Source: Cyanobacteria bacterium SZAS-4 (lineage in GTDB: Bacteria > Cyanobacteriota > Vampirovibrionia > Obscuribacterales > Obscuribacteraceae). Taken from it: a DNA stretch of 58,716 bases. Shown piece after piece: positions 27,558-34,276 of this stretch. Position 1 is the stretch's first letter. Each line of letters starts with the position of its first letter. Position numbers and translations under genes: made by a program. The DNA lies in NCBI GenBank assembly GCA_018266255.1, contig JAFEAT010000002.1, positions 78,690-137,405 on the forward strand, given 5' to 3'. A model generated the notes under the pieces. It was not told the DNA's origin. It saw only the letters and a list, made by a program, of their open reading frames with translations, and searched no databases.

Positions 27558-28991
27558 TTAAAAGAAATCGAAGATGTCGCTGATGTCTGGCAGTCCTGGC
27601 AGCTTAGGCAGTCCACCAGAGTGGCTGTCGGAACCACCGCCGCCGGAAAGCCCTGGCAATCCAGGCAACTGAGGCAAACCTGGCAACTTAGGAAGTCCTG
27701 GTAAGCTGATACCGCTGTCACCCGAGTCCGAGGCGCTCAAGCCAGGCAGTCCTGGTAGCTGAATCGAGCCCAATCCTGGAAGCTGGATGCCGCCGTTGCT
27801 GTCGGAGCCTCCGAGTCCGGGAAGCTGTATCGAACCCAAGCCTGGAAGCTGGATGCCGCCGTTGCTGTCGGAGCCGCCCAGTCCGGGAAGGCCTGGAAGT
27901 TGGATCGATGGTAAACCAGGGAGCTGGATGCCACCGGAGTTGCTATCGCCGTTCAAATTAGGAAATCCTGGAAGTGATGGTAAGCCTGGAAGTTGGATGC
28001 CGCCGGTGCCTGAATCGCCACCGTTAAGTCCTGGGATGCCTGGTAAGCCGGAAAATGGGTTTGGTAAGCCGGTAAGGGGATTTGTGTTTCCGTCACTGCC
28101 GCCTGAAGTGTCTAGTCCGTCAGTGCCTGGAATGCGCGTCCAAGGTTCGTTGCCTCCTGATGGATCTTCGTTGCCGCCGTTTGTGGCGCCGCCATCCTCA
28201 GGTGGCATCATCTGGTTAACTTGGGCAAGTAGGCCAGAGAGTAATTGTTGGAACTGTTGCATGTCGCCACTAGCAAGTGCCTGCAGCGCTTGAGCCAAAG
28301 TTGCAATCATTTGTTGAAGCTGAACTTGTTGGTCTGATGGTTGTGGTTGTTCCGAACCACCTTCTGAGCCGCCTTCAGAGCCACCCTCTGAACCGCCGTG
28401 GGAGTCAGAGCCGCCGCCTGAATCTTCACCGCCCGATTCATGACCGCCGGATTCGTGACCGCCAGATGTTGAGTTCTTCGGAGGGCAATCGCTGCCTGCA
28501 TCACCTGAACCTTGTGAATTGCCTGAATCGGCATCATCACCGGTGAGAGCTCTCAAATTCTTGTCTGCATGCTGGAGCCATTCTTTAGCTCGATCGGGAT
28601 CTCCGTTTTTGTATGCATCCTGTGCGCGCTTAATTTCATCAGCAGCGTCGACTAATTCAACAGGCAATGAAGAATCATCTTTGGTCGAGTCTGTGCCACC
28701 ATCTTTACTGCCATCGTGTGAATCGCGGTGGTTGTGCCCGTGGTGCCCACCATCATGGTGTCCGTGACCGCCATCATGCTGTCCGTGAGCGCTGCCTTGA
28801 TCGCCATAAAGGTGATGGAGATTTCCGAAATCCAACTTGTCGGGATCGGACGATCCGGTGGTGCGTGCATCGCTTGAACGACTTGGATGCTCTTTTAGTA
28901 AGGAAACAACGTTGAAATCTGGTTTTGAATTGGTAAGTTGTTCAACATTTTGCGATGGGGCGTCTGAAGCACGCGAAAAGGTAGAAGTCAT
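27558..28991 (-). CDS. Low-complexity Gly/Pro/Ser protein with LPGLP repeats
   Basis: 477 residues from ATG at 28991 with AAGGAG upstream. There is no signal peptide. The N-terminal 110 residues are hydrophilic with a His/Gly/Asp patch (GQHDGGHGHHDGGHHGHNH). A short helical region (ADEIKRAQDAYKNGDPDRAKEWLQHADKNLRAL) follows, then a Gly/Ser/Glu stretch (EGGSEGGSEGGSEG). A Gln-rich helix (about 228-262) comes next. The C-terminal 170 residues are repeats of GGIQLPGLGSIQLPGL type. Possibly an extended surface or matrix-like protein; the export route is not visible. The LPGLP array resembles a collagen/elastin-like disordered repeat. Confidence 0.7.
   Translation of the reverse strand: MTSTFSRASDAPSQNVEQLTNSKPDFNVVSLLKEHPSRSSDARTTGSSDPDKLDFGNLHHLYGDQGSAHGQHDGGHGHHDGGHHGHNHRDSHDGSKDGGTDSTKDDSSLPVELVDAADEIKRAQDAYKNGDPDRAKEWLQHADKNLRALTGDDADSGNSQGSGDAGSDCPPKNSTSGGHESGGHESGGEDSGGGSDSHGGSEGGSEGGSEGGSEQPQPSDQQVQLQQMIATLAQALQALASGDMQQFQQLLSGLLAQVNQMMPPEDGGATNGGNEDPSGGNEPWTRIPGTDGLDTSGGSDGNTNPLTGLPNPFSGLPGIPGLNGGDSGTGGIQLPGLPSLPGFPNLNGDSNSGGIQLPGLPSIQLPGLPGLGGSDSNGGIQLPGLGSIQLPGLGGSDSNGGIQLPGLGSIQLPGLPGLSASDSGDSGISLPGLPKLPGLPQLPGLPGLSGGGGSDSHSGGLPKLPGLPDISDIFDFF
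27775..27890 (-). repeat. Tandem ~60-bp DNA repeats inside the LPGLP gene
   Basis: Two near-identical copies of a unit encoding GGSDSNGGIQLPGLGSIQLPGL lie side by side, with weaker copies on both sides. Such arrays expand and contract by replication slippage. Confidence 0.6.
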
Positions 28992-29020
28992 CGAAACAGC
29001 TCCTTTTTATTTTTAGTAAC

Positions 29021-29076
29021 GAAGTCGAAGAAAGACGACTTCAAACCAACTTAGTAATGAAGTCCGGGGTGACTTC
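29021..29076. promoter_or_regulatory. Two GAAGTC hairpins upstream of the LPGLP gene
   Basis: GAAGTCG/CGACTTC (29021-29027 and 29036-29042) and GAAGTC/GACTTC (29059-29064 and 29071-29076) place four copies of one hexamer in the leader region. They may be leader hairpins or operator half-sites. Confidence 0.35.
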
Positions 29077-29257
29077 GCTTCTAACTCTATGAAAAAATGT
29101 GTCGAAACAATGTCGGAAAAAAGAATTGACCGGAAAAGAAACGGTTTTGAAACTTTTCAGACCTAGAATCGCTGCAGGCTTCTGAGATGACCTCCTTGCT
29201 CGAAAGCCTCCCATGGGCGGCGTACACTGGGCCCAGTGGGCAGAACCTGGAACCAAG

Positions 29258-29283
29258 GGCAGCCGTCAAAGGCTGCCTTTTTC
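29258..29283 (+). terminator. Strong plus-strand intrinsic terminator, possibly of a small RNA
   Basis: GGCAGCC-GTCAAA-GGCTGCC followed by TTTTTCC is a textbook Rho-independent terminator reading to the right. No plus-strand gene lies upstream (29041-29257), so it may end a small RNA of about 70-190 nt. That stretch contains further GC-rich pairing (CTGGGCCCAG). No known RNA family is recognised. Confidence 0.65.
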
Positions 29284-29331
29284 CTTTGAAAGAGAAAGCC
29301 AGGCTAGCTAATCCTGTGAGTAGTAGAGCGC

Positions 29332-30555
29332 TTAGTTGAAGCAGCGATCCAAAATTCTATGAATGCGGTTTGGACTGAACAGTACCAGTTCCCACAATGC
29401 TGCGCTGTAGCCGTCAAGCACAGCCACGCCGATCTTCTCATCGAGCTGTCTAACTGTCTGCATGATATCGAGCATTGACACGGAGCTGGCACCACGGTCG
29501 ATGGCAGCTGCTGTTGCGTGCAGTCGTGCGAGTGCGAGTAGCATCGCTAAATGATGGTATCCCGCAATCACGCTCAGTTGCGCGAATCCACCGCCGAAAT
29601 ACCACTTGCCGAATATACGCGAATAAATAAATCGAGTCAGTAAATCTTCGATTGCTGGATCTTGCGTCCACGGAAAATCTGTCAACGCTTCGAAGGTGTA
29701 GCTTTTCTTTCCATATTTAAAGACTGGCGGTTTAAGCCAGAGTTCAGCGGCAAATTTTATTCCGTTGAAATGCACATCTTTATTTTTCAACTTTGGATCA
29801 TGGGGAAGATAGAGCGCATATAGGCCGGCCAAAAATGCTTTATCCATTTTGTTTGGCACGGTGCTCGTGCTTGCTTTTGGCGCTGGCAAATCTTTGAATA
29901 AGATATTGGAACCGGCATAGATGCGGTCTTTGATCGGAGTGTTGTCACCTTCTACAAAGGCATCGATCAACCTGGTTTCCAATTCCAAATATTCATTCCA
30001 GGTCAACGGTTTGTCCGTTGCAAGTTTTACTTTGTCCCAGATGATATTTCCTTCGTCATACACGGTTTGGTAGACGCGAAGCTTTTCTTTCAGCGTATCC
30101 ATCTGCTCTGTCAGCGGTGTGCCAACGTTGCCGAGCACCGCATTGCTTCTGAAACTGACGGTCAGATAGATGCCTGATGGCGTTCGGTTGAATGAATAGG
30201 GGAATAGCCCGCAGATTAGCGGCTTGACTTCCTCGCCGTACTTGCCGTGAATGTGGCAGAGCTTGTTGATCAGAAACGGACAGTGTCCGTCGCTCGTTGA
30301 CTTGATGGCGTGCGTATAGTTTGTGTTCGCACTTTCCTTTTCGCTCAATCTTCTATATTGCTTGCTCCAGTCAAATTGAGGCAAATCCTTGCTGAAATCA
30401 ATAGCTGAGACTCGATCGTAATCTTCTTCAGTCATCGGCACAGCGACGCCGTAGCAGCATCTACCGCAGCCAGAGCAGCTGTAGTTTATTCCTTCAGGAA
30501 CGTGGAGGGGGCTTCCCCCGACATCTATAGTTTGGTGCTTTGAAGAAAGTGACAT
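29332..30555 (-). CDS. YkgJ-type cysteine-cluster protein
   Basis: 407 residues. N-terminal cluster CSGCGRCCYG (about residues 27-36), then HCPFL...LCHIHGKYGEEVKPLICGLFPY, the YkgJ/Fli-B Cys pattern thought to bind Zn or Fe-S. The remaining 270 residues are helical without known motif (a long version of the family). Cytosolic. Homologues are mostly uncharacterised; some are linked to methylation of flagellin. Two GGTAC-type palindromes lie in its upstream region. Confidence 0.75.
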   Translation of the reverse strand: MSLSSKHQTIDVGGSPLHVPEGINYSCSGCGRCCYGVAVPMTEEDYDRVSAIDFSKDLPQFDWSKQYRRLSEKESANTNYTHAIKSTSDGHCPFLINKLCHIHGKYGEEVKPLICGLFPYSFNRTPSGIYLTVSFRSNAVLGNVGTPLTEQMDTLKEKLRVYQTVYDEGNIIWDKVKLATDKPLTWNEYLELETRLIDAFVEGDNTPIKDRIYAGSNILFKDLPAPKASTSTVPNKMDKAFLAGLYALYLPHDPKLKNKDVHFNGIKFAAELWLKPPVFKYGKKSYTFEALTDFPWTQDPAIEDLLTRFIYSRIFGKWYFGGGFAQLSVIAGYHHLAMLLALARLHATAAAIDRGASSVSMLDIMQTVRQLDEKIGVAVLDGYSAALWELVLFSPNRIHRILDRCFN

Positions 30556-30708
30556 GAAATTTCACTGTGAAGTACCCGAATGATACCAGGTCTGGGCGCC
30601 TTCCGCATCACCCCGACCACCTCTAGCACTAGGTGGGGGCACCTCAGTTATTTATAGCTTCGGAAATAGCTGCTTGATCTCGCTTGTTTTTCTGAACCAA
30701 ATCAATTC

Positions 30709-30726
30709 GGTACTATATTTGGTGCA
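30709..30726. promoter_or_regulatory. Copy 2 of palindromic GGTAC-type motif
   Basis: GGTACTATATTTGGTGCA, about 155 bp upstream of the YkgJ-type gene start and 77 bp from copy 3. Confidence 0.5.
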
Positions 30727-30785
30727 AATTTAGCAATGCGCTCGTGTCAATTTTGATAATAATTTTGTCCTGGATGATTTTGTTT

Positions 30786-30803
30786 GGTACTGAATATGGT
30801 GTC
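30786..30803. promoter_or_regulatory. Copy 3 of palindromic GGTAC-type motif
   Basis: GGTACTGAATATGGTGTC, immediately beside the stop codon of the zinc-ribbon gene and about 230 bp upstream of the YkgJ-type gene. Confidence 0.5.
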
Positions 30804-30809
30804 GCTTAA

Positions 30810-31151
30810 TCACTTCGCGTACATCTCAATAAATCCACAATTTTTGCAGCGAAACGCTGTGATCTTTCTGTAGACATCGCTGACAATGTTGCCGCCGGAG
30901 TGCACTCTGGACGGTGCAAGCGCCCAGTCTCCGACAACAACTATGTACTTGCCGCCCTGGTTGTCTGGCAAGAAGCCTCTCTCCATTTCGTGTTGGCATT
31001 TTGGGCACTTTAAAATTGCGTCATCCCCTGGAGCCGCCGGAGTCGCTTCTATTTGAACCTTGCGTTTTGCCTCTGTCATCAAAGTTGCGTTTGCTGTAAA
31101 GATCAGCATTAGTAACGCGCACGCGAGTAAGAGCTTTAATCTGGTTCCCAT
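30810..31151 (-). CDS. Exported zinc-ribbon protein (DUF6487-like)
   Basis: About 113 residues from ATG at 31151 (AGAGGAAG upstream), chosen over the longer frame because a signal peptide follows (MGTRLKLLLACALLMLIFTANA). The mature part has a zinc ribbon: CPKCQHEMERGFL and, 50 residues on, FRCKNCGFIEMYAK. The CPKC-x-MexGFL pattern is that of DUF6487. Family members are usually cytosolic; a secreted version is less usual. Function unknown. Confidence 0.7.
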   Translation of the reverse strand: MGTRLKLLLACALLMLIFTANATLMTEAKRKVQIEATPAAPGDDAILKCPKCQHEMERGFLPDNQGGKYIVVVGDWALAPSRVHSGGNIVSDVYRKITAFRCKNCGFIEMYAK

Positions 31152-31282
31152 TTTGCTTCCTCTTAGAATTCCGTAAAGAATAGCATCTCGGGCGCCTGCA
31201 CCCTGCACCGCTACGCCCAGGAACACTAGTAATTACTTTTACGTCTAGCACCACATGCGGTGTGCACGTGAGAAAAATTTGC

Positions 31283-31311
31283 TTGACGGCGTTATGCAAA
31301 TGCGTTAAGTT
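31283..31311 (+). promoter_or_regulatory. Promoter of the tRNA array
   Basis: TTGACG (31283-31288), 17-bp spacer, TAAGTT (31306-31311). The expected start site, 7 bp on, coincides with the first base of the first tRNA, so the first transcript may need no 5' leader removal. Confidence 0.5.
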
Positions 31312-31317
31312 AGAAAT

Positions 31318-31394
31318 AGCAGGGTAGAGCAGTGGCTGTGCTCGTCGGTCTCATAAGCCGAAGATCATGGGTTCGAATCCCATCCTTGCGACCA
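31318..31394 (+). tRNA. tRNA-fMet (CAT), initiator-like
   Basis: Anticodon loop CTCATAA; stem TCGGT/GCCGA. Acceptor AGCAGGG against CCTTGCG leaves position 1-72 unpaired (A against G), a mark of initiator tRNAs. T arm ATGGG-TTCGAAT-CCCAT; CCA is encoded. The usual three G-C pairs of the initiator anticodon stem are reduced to two plus a T-G. Confidence 0.85.
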
Positions 31395-31398
31395 ATTG

Positions 31399-31472
31399 GC
31401 GGATTTGGCATATTGGTTGTGCTCCAGTCTTCCAAACTGGCGAAAAGAGTTCGATTCTCTTATTCCGCTCCA
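31399..31472 (+). tRNA. tRNA-Gly (TCC)
   Basis: Anticodon stem CCAGT/ACTGG, loop CTTCCAA (TCC). Acceptor GCGGATT/ATTCCGC with one T-T mismatch; T arm AAGAG-TTCGATT-CTCTT; encoded CCA. Starts 4 bp after tRNA-fMet. Confidence 0.85.
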
Positions 31473-31499
31473 TTAGAAACATCAGTACATAGGACTTAA

Positions 31500-31609
31500 G
31501 ACCGTGATTTCCTCGTTACAGCTCACATCCACCGGGAGACGCCAAAATAATTGGCTCGGCGGCGGCGTGCGCCCACAGACAGTAACGACAGGCATTGAGG
31601 ATCACGGTC
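31500..31609 (+). ncRNA. Structured spacer in the tRNA array
   Basis: GACCGTGATttCCTC at the left pairs with GAGGATCACGGTC at the right (ends 31609), enclosing GTTAC/GTAAC and a local hairpin GCCAA-AATAA-TTGGC. A second long-range match, TTGGCTCGGC (31551-31560) with GCCGAGCCAA (31649-31658), would compete with it. The right arm contains a GAGG that could be the ribosome site of a short ORF starting at ATG 31610 (66 codons), which runs through the next tRNA and is probably not a gene. The structure is read from sequence; no RNA family recognised. Confidence 0.4.
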
Positions 31610-31674
31610 ATGACAGTTCCAGAATTAAAAATAAATCGAACAGAACCGGCCGAGCCAACGCGTAACAACCTTTC

Positions 31675-31749
31675 GGGGATGCATGTTACCGAGGCTGGCG
31701 AGGGAGTTTTGCAAACTCCTTGTGGTGAGTTCGATTCTCACCGTCTCCA
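31675..31749 (+). tRNA. tRNA-Ala (TGC)-like with weak D stem
   Basis: Anticodon stem GGAGT/ACTCC with loop TTTGCAA (TGC). Acceptor GGGGATG/CGTCTCC contains the G3-T70 alanine identity pair. T arm GTGAG-TTCGATT-CTCAC. The D stem can only form TGTT/GGCG with mostly wobble pairs, so the molecule may be degenerate. CCA is not encoded. Confidence 0.65.
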
Positions 31750-32081
31750 AATTTTGCCTTTAATCGAGTCGCTGAGGCGATTCACCCATCTACGACACTT
31801 TCAATAGGGAGAATTAGTCATGATCCGCGTTTCGAGAAATAGAACTGCAGCAATCAATTGCCACTCCAATCGGCAATCGATTTCAGGCACACGTTTTGTT
31901 TTCTCAAATACACGCAAGGACCACGATTATGTTTCAGCCAGGAAAAGAGTTAAAACGACAAGGAAGCGAACCACGTTGTTCGCGGCTTGAGCAGCTACTA
32001 GAGCCGGTCAAGTCGCATGGTGAACCTGGAAGTTTCGCCACAACTGGAAGAAGTTTTGCAGCTGCAAACTGCACAACTATT
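31750..32081 (+). other. 332-bp gap in the tRNA array
   Basis: No complete tRNA fold was found here. It holds a short hairpin ATTGCC/GGCAAT (about 31856-31877) and two overlapping basic short ORFs (ATG at 31820 after AGGGAG, 57 codons; ATG at 31929, which runs on into the tRNAs). Neither looks like a known protein. Confidence 0.35.
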
Positions 32082-32154
32082 GCCTTCGTGCCTCAATTGG
32101 TACAGGAAGAATCTTGTAAATTCTCATTTGTCAGTTCGACTCTGACCGAAGGCT
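32082..32154 (+). tRNA. tRNA-Thr (TGT)
   Basis: Acceptor GCCTTCG/CGAAGGC perfect; D stem CCTC/CAGG with one mismatch; anticodon stem AGAAT/ATTCT, loop CTTGTAA (TGT); T arm GTCAG-TTCGACT-CTGAC. No encoded CCA. Confidence 0.85.
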
Positions 32155-32156
32155 GC

Positions 32157-32229
32157 GACTCCATAACTCAGTCGGTAGAGTACGCGCCTTTTAAGCGCCG
32201 TTGCGTTGGTTCAAATCCAACTGGGGTCA
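32157..32229 (+). tRNA. tRNA-Lys (TTT)
   Basis: Acceptor GACTCCA/TGGGGTC, D arm ACTC-AGTCGGTA-GAGT, anticodon loop CTTTTAA (TTT) on stem GCGC/GCGC with an unpaired outer C-C, T arm GTTGG-TTCAAAT-CCAAC. Starts 2 bp after tRNA-Thr. Confidence 0.87.
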
Positions 32230-32234
32230 TAAAT

Positions 32235-32307
32235 CGCCTTGTAGTTCAGTGGACAGAGCAACTCGGTTCTAACGAGAAAGTCCTTGGTTCGAATCCAAGC
32301 AAGGCGG
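32235..32307 (+). tRNA. tRNA-Arg (TCT)
   Basis: Acceptor CGCCTTG/CAAGGCG perfect, D arm GTTC-AGTGGACA-GAGC, anticodon stem CTCG/CGAG with loop GTTCTAA (TCT), T arm CTTGG-TTCGAAT-CCAAG. First base is C, unusual. Confidence 0.85.
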
Positions 32308-32313
32308 GAGCCT

Positions 32314-32390
32314 CCCCCATTAGCTCAGTGGACAGAGCACGATGTTACGAGCGTCGGTTGTCGCAAGTTCGAATCTTGCATGGGGGTCCA
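32314..32390 (+). tRNA. tRNA-Arg (ACG)
   Basis: Acceptor CCCCCAT/ATGGGGG perfect, D arm GCTC-AGTGGACA-GAGC, anticodon stem CGATG/CGTCG with loop TTACGAG (ACG), T arm GCAAG-TTCGAAT-CTTGC, encoded CCA. The A34 would be a TadA substrate. D loop is identical to that of the preceding tRNA-Arg. Confidence 0.87.
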
Positions 32391-32391
32391 A

Positions 32392-32464
32392 CTTCCGTTG
32401 GCGCAATTGGTAGCGCAAGTTCCTTACAAGAACGAGGTTGAACGTTCGAGTCGTTCACGGAAGA
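32392..32464 (+). tRNA. tRNA-Val (TAC)
   Basis: Acceptor CTTCCGT/ACGGAAG perfect, D arm GCGC-AATTGGTA-GCGC, anticodon stem GTTC/GAAC with loop CTTACAA (TAC), T arm GAACG-TTCGAGT-CGTTC. Only 1 bp after the previous tRNA. Confidence 0.85.
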
Positions 32465-32502
32465 AGTTTTGGAAACACCGAGCAGTGCGCTGCTCGACTT
32501 GA

Positions 32503-32574
32503 TGCACAGTGGCTCAACGGTAGAGCACCCCGCCGTTAACGGGTTGGTTATAGGTTCGATTCCTATCTGTGCAG
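32503..32574 (+). tRNA. tRNA-Asn (GTT) with C33
   Basis: Acceptor TGCACAG/CTGTGCA perfect, D arm GCTC-AACGGTA-GAGC, anticodon stem CCCG/CGGG with loop CCGTTAA, so position 33 is C instead of the near-universal T. T arm ATAGG-TTCGATT-CCTAT. Preceded by a GC hairpin CGAGCAG/CTGCTCG (about 32479-32496). Confidence 0.8.
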
Positions 32575-32579
32575 CATAT

Positions 32580-32664
32580 GGACGGTAAGCGAATTGGAAA
32601 GCAGCTTGTCTTGAAAACAGGTGCCCGTCAGGGTTGCAGGTTCGAGTCCATGCACCGTCCTCCA
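32580..32664 (+). tRNA. tRNA-Ser (TGA)
   Basis: Acceptor GGACGGT/ACCGTCC perfect, anticodon stem CTTGT/ACAGG with loop CTTGAAA (TGA), long variable arm CCC-GTCA-GGG, T stem GCAGG against CC-A-TGC with a bulged A, encoded CCA. Confidence 0.82.
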
Positions 32665-32665
32665 T

Positions 32666-32737
32666 GCACGAATAGCACAATGGTTGTGCAAACGCATGAT
32701 AAGCGTTCGGCTCTAGGTTCGAGTCCTAGTTCGTGCA
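32666..32737 (+). tRNA. tRNA-Ile (GAT)
   Basis: Acceptor GCACGAA/TTCGTGC perfect, D arm GCAC-AATGGTT-GTGC, anticodon stem AACGC/GCGTT with loop ATGATAA (GAT), T arm CTAGG-TTCGAGT-CCTAG. Last tRNA of the array, 1 bp after tRNA-Ser. Confidence 0.85.
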
Positions 32738-32856
32738 AATTTTTAACGCTCCTTGCGGCAAATTGCTGAGCCAGGTTTCGAGCCATCATCCACCAAAATT
32801 CCACGCATCAAATGTAGTGTCAGGTGAACGGAAACCTCGTTATGTAAGGAAGTCCC

Positions 32857-33900
32857 ATGTCGAAAATGTTCAGTCATGAGTTGGATAACACTGCAAATTC
32901 ACAGGCTATCGATGCAGCAACCTTTCAGCGATTACATTTAGAAATCAGTGAACACCAGACATACAAGAGTGACGCGATCAAACAAGATAGGCGCGAGCAG
33001 ACAGAAGCCGAAGTTTGCAAGGGCACGCTGCCACAGTTTGATCTGAATTTGGAGCAAGGACCTCCATTACCAGAAGGACTTCAGGGCACTTTCTTGCTTA
33101 GCGACAATTTCAACAACGGTTGCAACTGGAGCATGGGCATTCAAAACACTCTAGGGCGCAACTATACGTGGCATGGAGACCAGGGGTTCAAATTTAGTGA
33201 AGATGCTGTTGAGTTTAGACCTAAGGGCGAAGATGAACCTGGTGGACTCTACATTACCGCAAATGCCATCCAAGGCGAGAATGGGAGCACAAGTGGCGAA
33301 AGCACTTTTGGAGAAATCAGCAGCAACGAACCTGTTGGTGGTGGAATAGGCACTCCCTACAACGGTCAACCCTACTATATTCAATTCACCATGACCGGCA
33401 GTGAGGATTGGCCTGGTATTTGGATGCTGCCCGTTGATGGTCAACATGGTCAAAAAGAGATTGATATACATGAAGGCAACATGCCAGGCAATCAAATGAT
33501 TCTGCAATCGGCAACTGAGCAGACTATGAATTCTGCTTATCATTGGGAATTCAAAGACATAACACAGCAAGTGCTGTTGGTAAAAGACACCAGAGATCAA
33601 GCAGACATCGATAATCCTCCAATGAATGACAACGGAGTCCCACTGACTCTCAATGACACCCCACACACTTATGGTGTTCTCGTGGAAAATGGGCAATTAA
33701 CGATGTATTTCGATGGAAAAAAGATGGGCGTTATCGAAACCGACAAGGACAATTTAAAGGTTCCGATGACCATTATCATAGACAACTATGTCTGGCCGTC
33801 GTCGGCGGATTGGCATAAGGACAATGTCTGGACGCCATCTGTGATGCATGTGGACAGCATGCAAATTTACACCAACGTTAGCCAAGTCCCGCCTCAATAG
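32857..33900 (+). CDS. Glycoside hydrolase family 16 (laminarinase/beta-glucanase-like)
   Basis: 347 residues from ATG with AAGGAAG upstream. GH16 active-site motif E201-I-D203-I-H-E206 and the preceding WPGIWMLP are clear; the concanavalin-like fold extends to about residue 340. Family members cut beta-1,3 or 1,3/1,4 glucans. Unusual: no signal peptide; the first 75 residues are hydrophilic and rich in Gln/Asp, so either a non-classical secretion leader or a cytosolic enzyme. It lies directly downstream of the tRNA array. Confidence 0.88.
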   Translation: MSKMFSHELDNTANSQAIDAATFQRLHLEISEHQTYKSDAIKQDRREQTEAEVCKGTLPQFDLNLEQGPPLPEGLQGTFLLSDNFNNGCNWSMGIQNTLGRNYTWHGDQGFKFSEDAVEFRPKGEDEPGGLYITANAIQGENGSTSGESTFGEISSNEPVGGGIGTPYNGQPYYIQFTMTGSEDWPGIWMLPVDGQHGQKEIDIHEGNMPGNQMILQSATEQTMNSAYHWEFKDITQQVLLVKDTRDQADIDNPPMNDNGVPLTLNDTPHTYGVLVENGQLTMYFDGKKMGVIETDKDNLKVPMTIIIDNYVWPSSADWHKDNVWTPSVMHVDSMQIYTNVSQVPPQ

Positions 33901-34066
33901 CAGCCGTTCGCGATTTTCGTGAGAGTCGATTTGTGGAGCTTCTGAGGTCATTTTCTTCTTCGGAAATCTTTTCGGGAACCAAACCTGGATAGAGTCAGTC
34001 ATAAACAACATAAGCGCAAGTGATTCACTGAGTCCGAAGTGCATAATAAAGTGAAACTGGGCGTCT
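33901..34066. other. Short convergent intergenic region
   Basis: 166 bp between the GH16 gene and the convergent small membrane protein gene. No gene or strong terminator seen. Confidence 0.4.
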
Positions 34067-34276
34067 CTATGAGCGCCCTTTCTCCTTTTTTTCATATTGC
34101 TCTTGTGTTTTTTGATATTTCTTTTCTTGCTCGCTAACCTTACCGGTTACAGCCACTGTGATCAGCACGGCGACTGCGATCACGACTATGAGCATCGCGC
34201 TCGGCGGCCAGCTCACCACTGTCATGGTCGGTCTCGTTCCCTCAGTTTTCCAATTGAACTTCACAAGGTTAATCAC
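34067..34276 (-). CDS. Small single-TM protein of the WKTEGTR family (copy 1)
   Basis: 69 residues from GTG at 34276, overlapping the stop of the phosphotransferase gene; GTG at 34264 is an alternative that matches the start of the paralogue. Sequence: FNWKTEGTR near the N-terminus, WPPSAMLIVVIAVAVLITVAVTG TM helix, then VSEQEKKY and a charged Lys/Glu tail. The product at 50830-51054 shares WKTEGTR, WP(P)S, the TM helix and TGKVSxQE. A 17-bp stretch of DNA is identical. Function unknown. Confidence 0.75.
   Translation of the reverse strand: MINLVKFNWKTEGTRPTMTVVSWPPSAMLIVVIAVAVLITVAVTGKVSEQEKKYQKTQEQYEKKEKGRS

Noticed and set aside
27775..27890. CRISPR array
   Set aside because: The repeats are in frame, encode LPGLP units and have no unique spacers of constant length; no cas genes nearby.
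28277..28546. Plus-strand ORFs over the low-complexity gene
   Set aside because: Shadows caused by repetitive GC-rich codons; no ribosome site and no conserved content.
29180..29283. SRP RNA or 6S RNA
   Set aside because: Short similarities only (GAACCAAGGGCAGCC); the SRP GGTCAGG/GGAA core and the 6S stem architecture are absent.
31530..31749. Possible tmRNA or tRNA-Ala interrupted by an intron (GGGAGACG at 31534 could pair with the CGTCTCC acceptor strand)
   Set aside because: The nearer GGGGATG at 31675 pairs fully with the acceptor including G3-T70. The anticodon arm is intact and no tmRNA core (GGATTCGAC) or tag frame is visible.
31896..32441. Long open frame (181 codons) across the tRNA array
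   Set aside because: It runs through five tRNA genes and its sequence merely translates their conserved arms; not a gene.
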